Both the position numbers and the translations under genes were made by a program. From NCBI GenBank assembly GCA_965659685.1, contig CBFHXB010000009.1:30672-94671 (forward strand): DNA of 64,000 nucleotides, written 5' to 3'. How positions within the stretch are numbered: the stretch's first letter is position 1; the number at the start of each line of letters is the position of its first letter. This stretch comes from MGIIa-L3 sp11892u (GTDB lineage: Archaea; Thermoplasmatota; Poseidoniia; Poseidoniales; Poseidoniaceae). Positions 34,944-42,186 of the stretch are shown piece by piece. The notes under the pieces were generated by a model. It did no database searches, was not told where the DNA came from, and saw only the letters and a program-made list of their open reading frames with translations.

Positions 34944-35996
34944 TCAGCACCACGCATCACAGGTGTGGCAATACCATGCTGCATGCTCGGGGTAAAGTTC
35001 AGCCATGCCGGAGCAAGAGGTGCATTCTTTCTGAGCTTGGTCACCGAATATTTGCATCACGATGGACACGTGGTGATGGTCGTCGATGCCGAGTTGTTGT
35101 CGCATGGCCCAAAGCAGTTGATCCTCCGACGGTGAGATGATGCCGTCCTCGAGCACCAGTTCAACGACGCTCCGGTAATCGTCGACCACCTGAATCTCGC
35201 GATGGTCAAGTCGAACGCCGCCCTTCTCAGCCACGATGTCTTGACCGCCAGGGTCGTCCGCGAACACCACCAAGGAATTGGCCTTGAACGAGTCATCGCG
35301 GAGTTCCAGGTGAATGCTGCTCCCCTCAAGGTTGGCGTAAACCAAACGCGAATGACGGTTGATGGTGTTCGTGATCGACCGAGCCGTGTCCTCCTTTGTT
35401 CGTCCTCGACGCCATCCAGTCGGGCTGGATTCGTTGTAGGCGTAGAACTCGGTCCCGTATCCCGGATATTCCAAGCGCAGTTCCTCACCGCCGTCAAAAT
35501 CGTTGGTCAGAATGTGGAAAGCTGCGATCCTTGTCGAGAGCAAATTGTCGTCGTCGTCGAAGCTGATCATCAGTGGTTTGCGTTCTTCGGCTGCTGCGTT
35601 GAACTGCCCTTGCATGCCGCTCATCCATTTGTCTTCGAGGCGCTTCAGGCTCGCTTCTTGTTCCCCAGAGAGCCCTGTCTCAATCCCGAGCATGCCGCGG
35701 AGTTCACCCGATTGGAGGTCTTGCTTGAACTGGTCGATCAACTCAGTGTTGTAGTGGTGATCGTCACGTACAGGACCTGAATTTGAGTCAACGTGGTTGG
35801 GGTCTGCCCACTCGTATCGACACTTCGAACACGCCAAGTATCCGGTCAAGGTCGACGGCTGTGCGTCTCCACCACAGCGTGGGCAATCGCCCTCCTCGTT
35901 CACGGCCAAGTTGTCTGCGGCTTCGCGACGTCCTCGGCGGGGATTGAATCCAGCCATACCCCCCGAGGGACCGAGCCCGGACTTCAAGGTGTTCAT
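34944..35996 (-). CDS. double zinc-ribbon protein, actin-operon partner
   Basis: The 350-residue protein has no recognised full-length family. An N-terminal zinc ribbon (CPRCGG...CSKCRYEW, about 38-62) and a C-terminal one (CTSCSG...CHTCDAWC, final 26 residues) flank two domains. The first is a beta-rich region (about 140-255) with TARSITNTINRHSRLVYANL and SSIHLELRDDS; its pattern recalls beta domains of tail-type structural proteins, a weak impression. The second is helical, with DGIISPSEDQLLWAMRQQLGI, like TerB/EF-hand-type helical bundles. Its ATG overlaps the DUF35 gene stop (ATGA), and the actin follows 51 bp later. It may be a filament adaptor or regulator; this is inference from position only. 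Confidence 0.65.
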   Translation of the reverse strand: MNTLKSGLGPSGGMAGFNPRRGRREAADNLAVNEEGDCPRCGGDAQPSTLTGYLACSKCRYEWADPNHVDSNSGPVRDDHHYNTELIDQFKQDLQSGELRGMLGIETGLSGEQEASLKRLEDKWMSGMQGQFNAAAEERKPLMISFDDDDNLLSTRIAAFHILTNDFDGGEELRLEYPGYGTEFYAYNESSPTGWRRGRTKEDTARSITNTINRHSRLVYANLEGSSIHLELRDDSFKANSLVVFADDPGGQDIVAEKGGVRLDHREIQVVDDYRSVVELVLEDGIISPSEDQLLWAMRQQLGIDDHHHVSIVMQIFGDQAQKECTSCSGMAELYPEHAAWYCHTCDAWC

Positions 35997-36817
35997 GCCG
36001 AAGGCGAAACGGCCTTTCTCCCATACCGAAGGACCCCGTCTTGGGCGTAGACACGTCGCACGACCAAACCCATCGTGTCATCGATGGCGACCTGACTTGG
36101 GAGTCCATCGACATGAAGGAAGACGCCCGAAGGGCCTTGGTCAAAGGCGAGGATCATGGACGTCAACCCACCGAGAAATGGCGCTCGAATCGCGAATTCC
36201 GACGGGCAACCCGCTGCGATCAGTTTCGTCCATGACACGACTCGGGCCGTCGTGGTCAGCAACGGACCTTGGGCCGGGGCAGACCCGTCCGACGTCGCCC
36301 CCCGGGGTGGCCACATGGGACCGGCCTGTGCTCGCATGCCCAAACGGGCTTCCATGCCAAGGTCGTGGACTTGACCAGAAACGTAGGCGCCTTGAGAGAC
36401 GTTGGTTTCCTTCATTTCACGGTTCCACGCATCGTGAATGGCCGTGTGGTCGTCAAGGTCCATGTCGATGCGCAGATTCGGGTCCACCGAAACCGCATGA
36501 GCGTCGAAATCATGGTTTCGTGGAAGGACGGCTGCGCCGTGTTTCATGCGGTGAAGGACAGCATCTGCATCGTCGTCGATTTGGAGCCATGGAAGGCTTG
36601 CCTGGACCACAGGGAGTTCGTGGTCGTTCAACGGAACCGCCACAGACGTGCCGTGCCCCTTTCGATGCCATGCCTCAAGGGCGTCGATGATCATCGTCAC
36701 GACGTCTTCATCGGGACCAAACACGCGACGTTCGTTAACGTGGAAACGGGACGCCGCCACGACCCCTTCGTCCAAATGATGCACAGCAACACCAAATTCA
36801 CCGGCGGCAAGGATCAT
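35993..36817 (-). CDS. DUF35/OB-fold acyl-CoA-associated protein with HMGS-like N-terminal stretch
   Basis: The 274-residue protein ends in a DUF35-type OB fold (about 195-270; LTSMILAFDQGPSGVFLHVDG, then VVRRVYAQDGVLRYG). In archaea DUF35 proteins bridge acetoacetyl-CoA thiolase and HMG-CoA synthase in the mevalonate pathway, and the thiolase here is the directly upstream, overlapping gene (ATGA). The N-terminal segment around NERRVFGPDEDVVTMIIDAL (28-47) resembles the HMG-CoA synthase N-terminus, but the catalytic Cys region is absent, so it cannot be a working synthase. The zinc-ribbon cysteines normally preceding the OB fold are also missing; only a WPPRG-like remnant is seen. It may be a degenerate, structural fusion. 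Confidence 0.6.
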   Translation of the reverse strand: MILAAGEFGVAVHHLDEGVVAASRFHVNERRVFGPDEDVVTMIIDALEAWHRKGHGTSVAVPLNDHELPVVQASLPWLQIDDDADAVLHRMKHGAAVLPRNHDFDAHAVSVDPNLRIDMDLDDHTAIHDAWNREMKETNVSQGAYVSGQVHDLGMEARLGMRAQAGPMWPPRGATSDGSAPAQGPLLTTTARVVSWTKLIAAGCPSEFAIRAPFLGGLTSMILAFDQGPSGVFLHVDGLPSQVAIDDTMGLVVRRVYAQDGVLRYGRKAVSPSA

Positions 36818-37983
36818 TCCAACGACCTCCCGAAGACATGGACGGCACACGTGGCGCCCGAGCCACCGACGTTGTGCGTCAAGCCAACTTCGGCATCACG
36901 AACTTGACGTGGGCCGGCTTCGCCTCGGAGTTGCTTGAACACCTCGACCGCCTGACCCGCCCCGGTGGCGCCCAACGGATGCCCCTTGGCCTTCAGACCA
37001 CCAGAGCCGTTGACCGTGGTTCGCCCTTCGTTCCGACGGCCCTCACCGTCCCGAGCAAAGCGGCCGCCGTGCCCCGTTGGGGTGAGACCAAGGTCTTCTG
37101 TGGCCAACAGCTCAGCGACGGTAAAACAGTCGTGAACCTCTGCCAAATCGAGGTCGGTGGCGGACAAACCGGATTGGGTGTAGGCCTGGGATGCCGCGGA
37201 GCGTGTGGCGGCCAGCGTGGTCAAGCTCGGACGATCGTGGAGCGCAAGATGGTCTGCAGCCGCACCGCTCCCTCGCATCCACACCGGAGTGTCCGTCAGG
37301 CGCCGTGCAACGTCTGCAGATGCAAGCACGACGCACGCCGCACCGTCGGAGGTCGGGCAGCAATCGTAGAGGGTCAATGGGTCGGCGATCACCGTGCCTC
37401 CTGCCGCTTTCTCGAAGGACACGTCCTTCCTAAGGTGCGCATGAGGGTTCTCAAGCGCATGTGCGTGGTTCTTGACGCTGATGTGCACCAGGTCATCGTG
37501 CGTGGAGCCGTGTTCGTGCATGTGACGGCGCGCCATGAGGGCGTAGGTTCCAGGGAAGGTCAAGCCGGCCAAGCGCTCCCATTCGGTGTCGCCCGAAACG
37601 CCAAGCCAGAAGCGCTTCCGTTCGGGCGTCAGGTCGTTCATCTTCTCAACCCCTCCAACCACGACCACGTCGGCACGGCCGCTCGCAATGGCCGCCCATC
37701 CGTCACGCAGGGCAAATCCGGAGGACGCGCACGCGTTTTCGATGCGACGTGCGGGGACCCCTGCCATGCCGGCGTGCTCTGCCAAGTAAGCAGCCGTGTT
37801 CCCAAGTTGCCCACCGCCAAAGGCCGTTGAGCCAAGGAAAACCTCGTCCACAGTGGATGGCGCAAGGTCACCGTCGATCGAGGAAAAACAGGACCTCACG
37901 GCTTCGGCCCACATGTCCTTCAGGGCACCCGGGTGGTTGCCGTAGGGCGTTTGACCCGCGCCGACCATGGCGACATCGACCAT
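36814..37983 (-). CDS. SCP-x/acetyl-CoA acetyltransferase-type thiolase
   Basis: The 389-residue thiolase condenses or cleaves acyl-CoAs. The nucleophile Cys85 lies in ENACASSGF. The glycine loop GVEKMND, the GSGGLKAKGHPLGATGAGQ histidine motif (about 325-345) and HNVGGSGATCAVHVFG near the end are typical of the SCP2/archaeal acetoacetyl-CoA thiolase group. Overlap with a DUF35 gene downstream is the usual archaeal arrangement for the first mevalonate step, but HMG-CoA synthase is not present as an intact gene here. It starts the four-gene operon that ends with the actin. A fatty-acid beta-oxidation role is the alternative. Confidence 0.9.
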   Translation of the reverse strand: MVDVAMVGAGQTPYGNHPGALKDMWAEAVRSCFSSIDGDLAPSTVDEVFLGSTAFGGGQLGNTAAYLAEHAGMAGVPARRIENACASSGFALRDGWAAIASGRADVVVVGGVEKMNDLTPERKRFWLGVSGDTEWERLAGLTFPGTYALMARRHMHEHGSTHDDLVHISVKNHAHALENPHAHLRKDVSFEKAAGGTVIADPLTLYDCCPTSDGAACVVLASADVARRLTDTPVWMRGSGAAADHLALHDRPSLTTLAATRSAASQAYTQSGLSATDLDLAEVHDCFTVAELLATEDLGLTPTGHGGRFARDGEGRRNEGRTTVNGSGGLKAKGHPLGATGAGQAVEVFKQLRGEAGPRQVRDAEVGLTHNVGGSGATCAVHVFGRSLE

Positions 37984-38036
37984 GTGTGTCCATCCACCCC
38001 CAGCACTTGACCATCACGGTAGCGCGGGCCGATGAT

Positions 38037-38044
38037 GCTATGAA
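38037..38044 (+). promoter_or_regulatory. TATA-like box for kptA
   Basis: GCTATGAA is centred about 26 nt before ATG 38067 and supports that start over the ATG at 38040, which would lie inside the box. A run of nine G (38053-38061) separates box and start codon. Confidence 0.35.
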
Positions 38045-38066
38045 CCATGCGCGGGGGGGGGAAATC

Positions 38067-38750
38067 ATGCTGCGTCAGTGTCGAGAGCACGGTCATTTCA
38101 GCGGGACCAACTGCCCCGTTTGCAACGAAGAAGGGAAATTCATCATGTCCGACCGCGAAGCCAACGCCGTTGGCCGTATCCTCGCGCTCGTGTTGCGTCA
38201 CGCTCCAGAGAAGTTCAACGTGGACATGGACATCAACGGCTGGGTCGAAACCCGCGAATTGTCCAAGTCCATTGCGGACAGCCGCCGCCACCTCCACTGG
38301 GTCCGTGCATGGCACTTCGAAGCCATCGCAAACGCCGACGAAAAGGGCCGTTGGCAAGTTGAGAACGAGATGATCCGGGCCACCTACGGCCATTCCATCG
38401 AAATCGAACTCGACCTTCCCACCGACGACATCCCCGATGCATTGTACTGGCCGTGTGAAGCGACCGAAGTTGAATCCTTGCTCAAGTTTGGTATCCTCTC
38501 CGGTGACCGCAAGCACATCCACTTGTCCCGCACGATTGGCAACGCGCTCGAGGCCGGCCACGTTCGCATCAACCGACCCTCCGTCATTGAAGTGGACACC
38601 ATCCGTGCCATCACCGACGGACACACGATTTACCGTGCAGGCACCACCGTCTTCCTGACCGAAGAAGTGCCTCCCTCGGCCTTGTTCCCGGTTGGAGAGG
38701 ACGATCCAATCGTCCAGGAAACCTTCGCCCGGTGGGACGAAGAAGAGTGA
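38067..38750 (+). CDS. kptA: tRNA 2'-phosphotransferase KptA/Tpt1
   Basis: KptA removes a splice-junction 2'-phosphate from RNA by transfer to NAD+. The 227-residue protein opens with a small zinc-binding segment (CREHGHFSGTNCPVC, residues 4-18). The winged-helix N-lobe carries ILALVLRHAPEKFNVDMD with the conserved Arg-His pair. The NAD lobe contains DRKHIHLSRTIGNAL and the late IYRAGTTVFLTEEVPP. Archaea splice tRNA by direct ligation, so the biological substrate here is unclear, as for other archaeal KptA. It abuts the convergent zinc-ribbon gene stop. Confidence 0.93.
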   Translation: MLRQCREHGHFSGTNCPVCNEEGKFIMSDREANAVGRILALVLRHAPEKFNVDMDINGWVETRELSKSIADSRRHLHWVRAWHFEAIANADEKGRWQVENEMIRATYGHSIEIELDLPTDDIPDALYWPCEATEVESLLKFGILSGDRKHIHLSRTIGNALEAGHVRINRPSVIEVDTIRAITDGHTIYRAGTTVFLTEEVPPSALFPVGEDDPIVQETFARWDEEE

Positions 38751-39077
38751 TCACCGCGAACCGCAGGCTGGACAGAAGTCCAGCTCAGGGTCCAACAGGG
38801 CTCCGCATGATTCGCACACGCCTGCAGCCAGCGTGGACATCGTTTCCCTGACTTCCGATTCAACGGTGCGTTGTTGGGGGCGAACCGAGACCGTCGGGTC
38901 CAGGCCCAAGCGAATCCGTTCGTCATGAACGGCGACAAATCGCATGGCTTCCTGCAGGGCCGCCTGCAGCTGACGGCGACGCTGCTCGCGCTCAACGGCA
39001 TCCGCAATGGTGTCCGTGGCTTCGAGTTCCGCCTGAAGATGGCGCATCAACACGTTGACCGTTGCTTCGTCGCCCAT
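38751..39077 (-). CDS. small coiled-coil/zinc-ribbon protein
   Basis: The 108-residue protein has a charged helical N-terminal two-thirds (about 1-75, IADAVEREQRRRQLQAALQEAM) and ends in a C-terminal zinc ribbon CESCGALLDPELDFCPACGSR. No specific family is recognised; zinc-ribbon tails of this kind occur in many archaeal regulatory and scaffold proteins. ATG 39077 was chosen because a TATA-like CTTCAATC (minus GATTGAAG, 39102-39109) is centred about 28 nt upstream. It is divergent from IPK and convergent with kptA. Confidence 0.65.
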   Translation of the reverse strand: MGDEATVNVLMRHLQAELEATDTIADAVEREQRRRQLQAALQEAMRFVAVHDERIRLGLDPTVSVRPQQRTVESEVRETMSTLAAGVCESCGALLDPELDFCPACGSR

Positions 39078-39122
39078 GAAAGGACTTGGACAGCGGTCCG
39101 TCTTCAATCCTCGCGAGGCACC

Positions 39123-39131
39123 CTCATGAAG
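39123..39131 (+). promoter_or_regulatory. TATA-like box for the IPK gene
   Basis: CTCATGAAG is centred about 25 nt before ATG 39152 and points to a leaderless transcript for the isoprenoid pair ipk and idi-ggpps. Confidence 0.35.
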
Positions 39132-39151
39132 CGACGCTCCGTGGACCCACC

Positions 39152-39967
39152 ATGAGGCGCGCCGTGGTCGTCAAACTCGGCGGAGGCCTCATCACCGACA
39201 AAACGCGCCTGACCACCCTCCGACCCGACCTGCTGGGACGCTTGGCACAGGAGCTCGCCTCCGCGGTCGCTGCTGGTGTGGACGTGCTCGTGGTTCACGG
39301 TGCGGGTTCCTTCGGGCATCTTCGGGCCAAAGCATGGTCCCTTGCAAACGGCAAGTCCGACGTCCAAGGCGACGACGGATGCGCGAGCCAAGAGGAGGCG
39401 GTCAACTTGGTCCGGGAGGACATGATCACACTGTCTGAGCACGTCTGCGGAGCCTTGCAGCGGGCCGGACTGACCACCAACGCTCATCCACCCCATCGTT
39501 GGGCGATGGGCGTTGGCCCGTCGTTCGAGGGCGACATTCTGCCGCTCCGGCCCTCATCGAATGTCCCGGTGACGTGGGGCGATGTGGTTCCCGTTCCAGG
39601 AGAGGCCGCGTTTGGCATCCTCTCCGGGGATGACCTCGTCCACCGATGTGCGGTTGAACTGCCGAACGTCACCCGTGTGGTGTTCGCCATGGGCGGCGCG
39701 GACGGTGTCCTTCGTCGGCCTCCAGACGTCGCCACGGAGGCAGACCTGATCACCGAGTGGAACGACGACGCGTCCTTCGAAGGACATCACGCGAACGAGA
39801 TGGACGTGACCGGAGGCATTGGACTCAAGGTCGAACGGGCACGTAGCATTGCCTCGCACGGCATCGAAACGCTGTTTGTCAACGGCGAGGTTCCTGGTCG
39901 GCTTGAGGCGGCCCTGACGGGACAGCCCGTCCGTGGAACCCGTTTTCCATCCGAGCAGAAGGGATGA
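39152..39967 (+). CDS. isopentenyl phosphate kinase
   Basis: IPK phosphorylates isopentenyl phosphate to isopentenyl diphosphate, the last step of archaeal mevalonate pathways. The 271-residue amino-acid-kinase fold shows VVVKLGGGLITDK at the N-terminus, the HGAGSFGH motif (49-56) with the IPK-specific catalytic His56, and a late GGADGVLRRPPD plus DVTGGIGLKVERA. Its 3' end overlaps the idi-prenyl synthase fusion by ATGA, giving a direct IPP to DMAPP to polyprenyl module. The start at 39152 agrees with an upstream TATA-like box; an in-frame extension to 39086 is not needed. Confidence 0.93.
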   Translation: MRRAVVVKLGGGLITDKTRLTTLRPDLLGRLAQELASAVAAGVDVLVVHGAGSFGHLRAKAWSLANGKSDVQGDDGCASQEEAVNLVREDMITLSEHVCGALQRAGLTTNAHPPHRWAMGVGPSFEGDILPLRPSSNVPVTWGDVVPVPGEAAFGILSGDDLVHRCAVELPNVTRVVFAMGGADGVLRRPPDVATEADLITEWNDDASFEGHHANEMDVTGGIGLKVERARSIASHGIETLFVNGEVPGRLEAALTGQPVRGTRFPSEQKG

Positions 39968-41721
39968 AGTGTCGAAGGCCACACCGAACGTCCATGGCTT
40001 CCGCCATGAGAACCGACGTCGCTGCTGAGGACGCGGAAGTCCTCGATGGGTTGGACGCCGAACAAGTGGACATGATGGCCGAGGCCGTCATTTTGGTCGA
40101 CGAACACGACAACCCGCTTGGAAGGACCTCAAAGGTGAACGCGCACCGTCATGCGGGCGCCTATCACCGGGCCTTCTCCGTGATGCTCTTCGATGAGGAG
40201 AACCGCTTGCTTCTGCAGCGCAGGGCCGACGACAAGATCACCTTCCCAGGGATTTGGGCCAACACCTGTTGTTCCCACCCCCTCGACGTCCCCGAGGAGC
40301 GTGAGGAAGAGGACGGAAGGGGCGTTCGACGTGCAGCGGTTCGCAAACTCAAGCAGGAACTTGGCATCGACGGGATGAGCACGGACGATCTGACCTATGT
40401 CGGTCGATTCCGATACCAAGCCCGCCAAGACGAGACCTGGATTGAGCGGGAGGTCGACCACCTGCTCATCGGCCGTGTGACCGACCTCAGCCTCGAACCG
40501 AACCCCAATGAAGTGGCAGAAGTACGTTGGGTCAGCCAAGACGACCTTGAGGACATGCTCATTGAGGAATCACCTGACCACCCGATCGCTCCGTGGTTCC
40601 GTTGCATTGCAGCACGCTTGATGACCGATGCGTGGTGGAACGCCCGAACCAAGGAAGACATCGCCGCATTGCGTGACGATCACATCCACGACCTCGGGGA
40701 CGTCAGCCACATGCTACCCGGTGCCATTGGAGCCGACCTGCCGACTTCGGTGATGGAAGTCCTCCCGCTCATCGAATCCCGCATCGCCGCTCGACTGACC
40801 GCGTCGAGGCATCCCCGCTTGGGTCAGGCGATGATGCACCTCATCGAAGGTGGGGGCAAGCGCATGCGAGCTTCGCTCCCGTGGTTGGTTGCCAAAGCCA
40901 TTGGCGACTCCCACAGCGGGTTGCTCGACGTCGGGGCCGCCATCGAAATCATCCACAACTTCACCCTCGTCCATGACGATATCATGGACGATGATCCAGT
41001 TCGTCGAGGACGACCCGCCGTGCACGTGGCCTACGACGTACCGACGGCGATCAACGCTGGCGACGCCATGCTCGCCATCGCGTTCGAACACCTTTGCGAT
41101 GCACCCGCGTTCGACATGAGTCTCCTGCCGGAGATTGTTGAGCGCATCGCATGGATGGTGCGACGTGTCTCTGAAGGCCAGCAACTTGACATCGAATTCG
41201 AGCACGACAGCAACGTCACCGAACCGAGGTACCTCGAGATGATCGAAGGGAAAACGGCCGTGATGTTCCAAGTGTGCTCAGAATTGGGTGCGTTGCTTTC
41301 CGGAGCCGACGAAGCGACCGTGGATTGCATGCGAGAGTGGGGCCTCAACGTTGGCCTCTGCTTCCAGTTGATGGACGACCTGATCGACGTCGTGTCCGAC
41401 ACGGCGACCCTGGGCAAACCCGCAGGCTCCGATGTCGCACAAGGCAAGCGGACCCTCATGGTCATCCACGCCCTCGACCAAGCAGACGGCCCTGCAAAGG
41501 ACGCTTTGCTGCGGGCTCTGGGCAAGGGCGAGGAAGCGACCTCTGAGGACATTGAGGCCGCCCATGCAGGCCTCGAATCCTCTGGCTCCATCGCGTATGG
41601 GCGAGAACGCGCAACGGCGTACCACGCTGCAGCGCATGCGTGCCTCGACCGGCTGCCCAACAGCCCCGCGCTTCGCGCGCTCCGCGAATTCACGGACCTT
41701 CAATTGGCCCGTCTTTCCTGA
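39964..41721 (+). CDS. fusion: type 1 IPP isomerase (Idi) + geranylgeranyl-type polyprenyl synthase
   Basis: A single 585-residue frame joins two sequential isoprenoid enzymes. The N-terminal part (about 40-215) is a Nudix-fold type 1 IPP isomerase: KVNAHRHAGAYHRAFSVMLF, active-site Cys in NTCCSHP (100-106), and a Nudix-like helix region AAVRKLKQELGI. After a linker, the C-terminal part (about 245-585) is a trans-prenyl diphosphate synthase: GGGKRMRASL, first Asp-rich DDIMDDD (338-344), GQQLDIEFE, and second Asp-rich DDLID (471-475). There is no stop or frameshift between the parts. It overlaps ipk by ATGA. Chain length is not certain; archaea use GGPP for lipid. Its 3' end overlaps the convergent MOSC gene by 32 bp. 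Confidence 0.92.
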   Translation: MKCRRPHRTSMASAMRTDVAAEDAEVLDGLDAEQVDMMAEAVILVDEHDNPLGRTSKVNAHRHAGAYHRAFSVMLFDEENRLLLQRRADDKITFPGIWANTCCSHPLDVPEEREEEDGRGVRRAAVRKLKQELGIDGMSTDDLTYVGRFRYQARQDETWIEREVDHLLIGRVTDLSLEPNPNEVAEVRWVSQDDLEDMLIEESPDHPIAPWFRCIAARLMTDAWWNARTKEDIAALRDDHIHDLGDVSHMLPGAIGADLPTSVMEVLPLIESRIAARLTASRHPRLGQAMMHLIEGGGKRMRASLPWLVAKAIGDSHSGLLDVGAAIEIIHNFTLVHDDIMDDDPVRRGRPAVHVAYDVPTAINAGDAMLAIAFEHLCDAPAFDMSLLPEIVERIAWMVRRVSEGQQLDIEFEHDSNVTEPRYLEMIEGKTAVMFQVCSELGALLSGADEATVDCMREWGLNVGLCFQLMDDLIDVVSDTATLGKPAGSDVAQGKRTLMVIHALDQADGPAKDALLRALGKGEEATSEDIEAAHAGLESSGSIAYGRERATAYHAAAHACLDRLPNSPALRALREFTDLQLARLS

Positions 41722-42181
41722 GACGGACGGCATCGCCCGGTCGGAGTTCACCTTCGACGAGCACTTCGGCGTACCAACGTGTTCGATCGTAGCGTGCGTT
41801 GGCGTCGATGGCTCGGAACGTGCCGTCGGTGAAGGCAGCCTGGATGGTTCGGCAAGGGGGAGCAGGACACGTCAATCGGGCCCGGACGGCACCCACCTCG
41901 AGCACGTCACCTTCGGAGAGGTCAGCAAAGGAGAGCCCCTTGATGAGCACGTTTTCACCGACGTCGCCTGGACGAACAGGATGACCTTCTTGACGAAGGG
42001 TTTGCAGCACCTCAAAGCTCCACAAACAAAGGGCGCGTGTGGGACCGCCGTGGTGCTTCAAATCGCGCTGGCGATCACCGACGCATCCGCCCTTCGTCAC
42101 GGAAAGGGTCGGGACGGCGGGTTTGGGCACGCCACCTTCAGGTGCAGCGTGAAGCGAGACGACGCTCGCTTCGACGACCAT
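41690..42181 (-). CDS. MOSC-domain protein
   Basis: The 163-residue protein is a stand-alone MOSC domain, the fold found at the C-terminus of molybdenum cofactor sulfurases, YiiM and mARC. Typical elements are the early GGCVGDRQRDLKHHGGPTRA, PGDVGENVLIKGL, and the single conserved Cys in CPAPPCRTI, which binds the cofactor or sulfur in relatives. No molybdoenzyme is adjacent, so the role is open. ATG 42181 and an overlapping GTG at 42190 (GTGA with the aEF-2 stop) are alternative starts. It is the last gene of the str-operon direction. Confidence 0.85.
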   Translation of the reverse strand: MVVEASVVSLHAAPEGGVPKPAVPTLSVTKGGCVGDRQRDLKHHGGPTRALCLWSFEVLQTLRQEGHPVRPGDVGENVLIKGLSFADLSEGDVLEVGAVRARLTCPAPPCRTIQAAFTDGTFRAIDANARYDRTRWYAEVLVEGELRPGDAVRLRKDGPIEGP

Positions 42182-42186
42182 GCGAC

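Noticed and set aside
38053..38061. run of nine G as a possible phase-variable tract
   Set aside because: It lies between the kptA TATA-like box and the start codon, not in a coding frame, and a single G-run without repeats is weak evidence.
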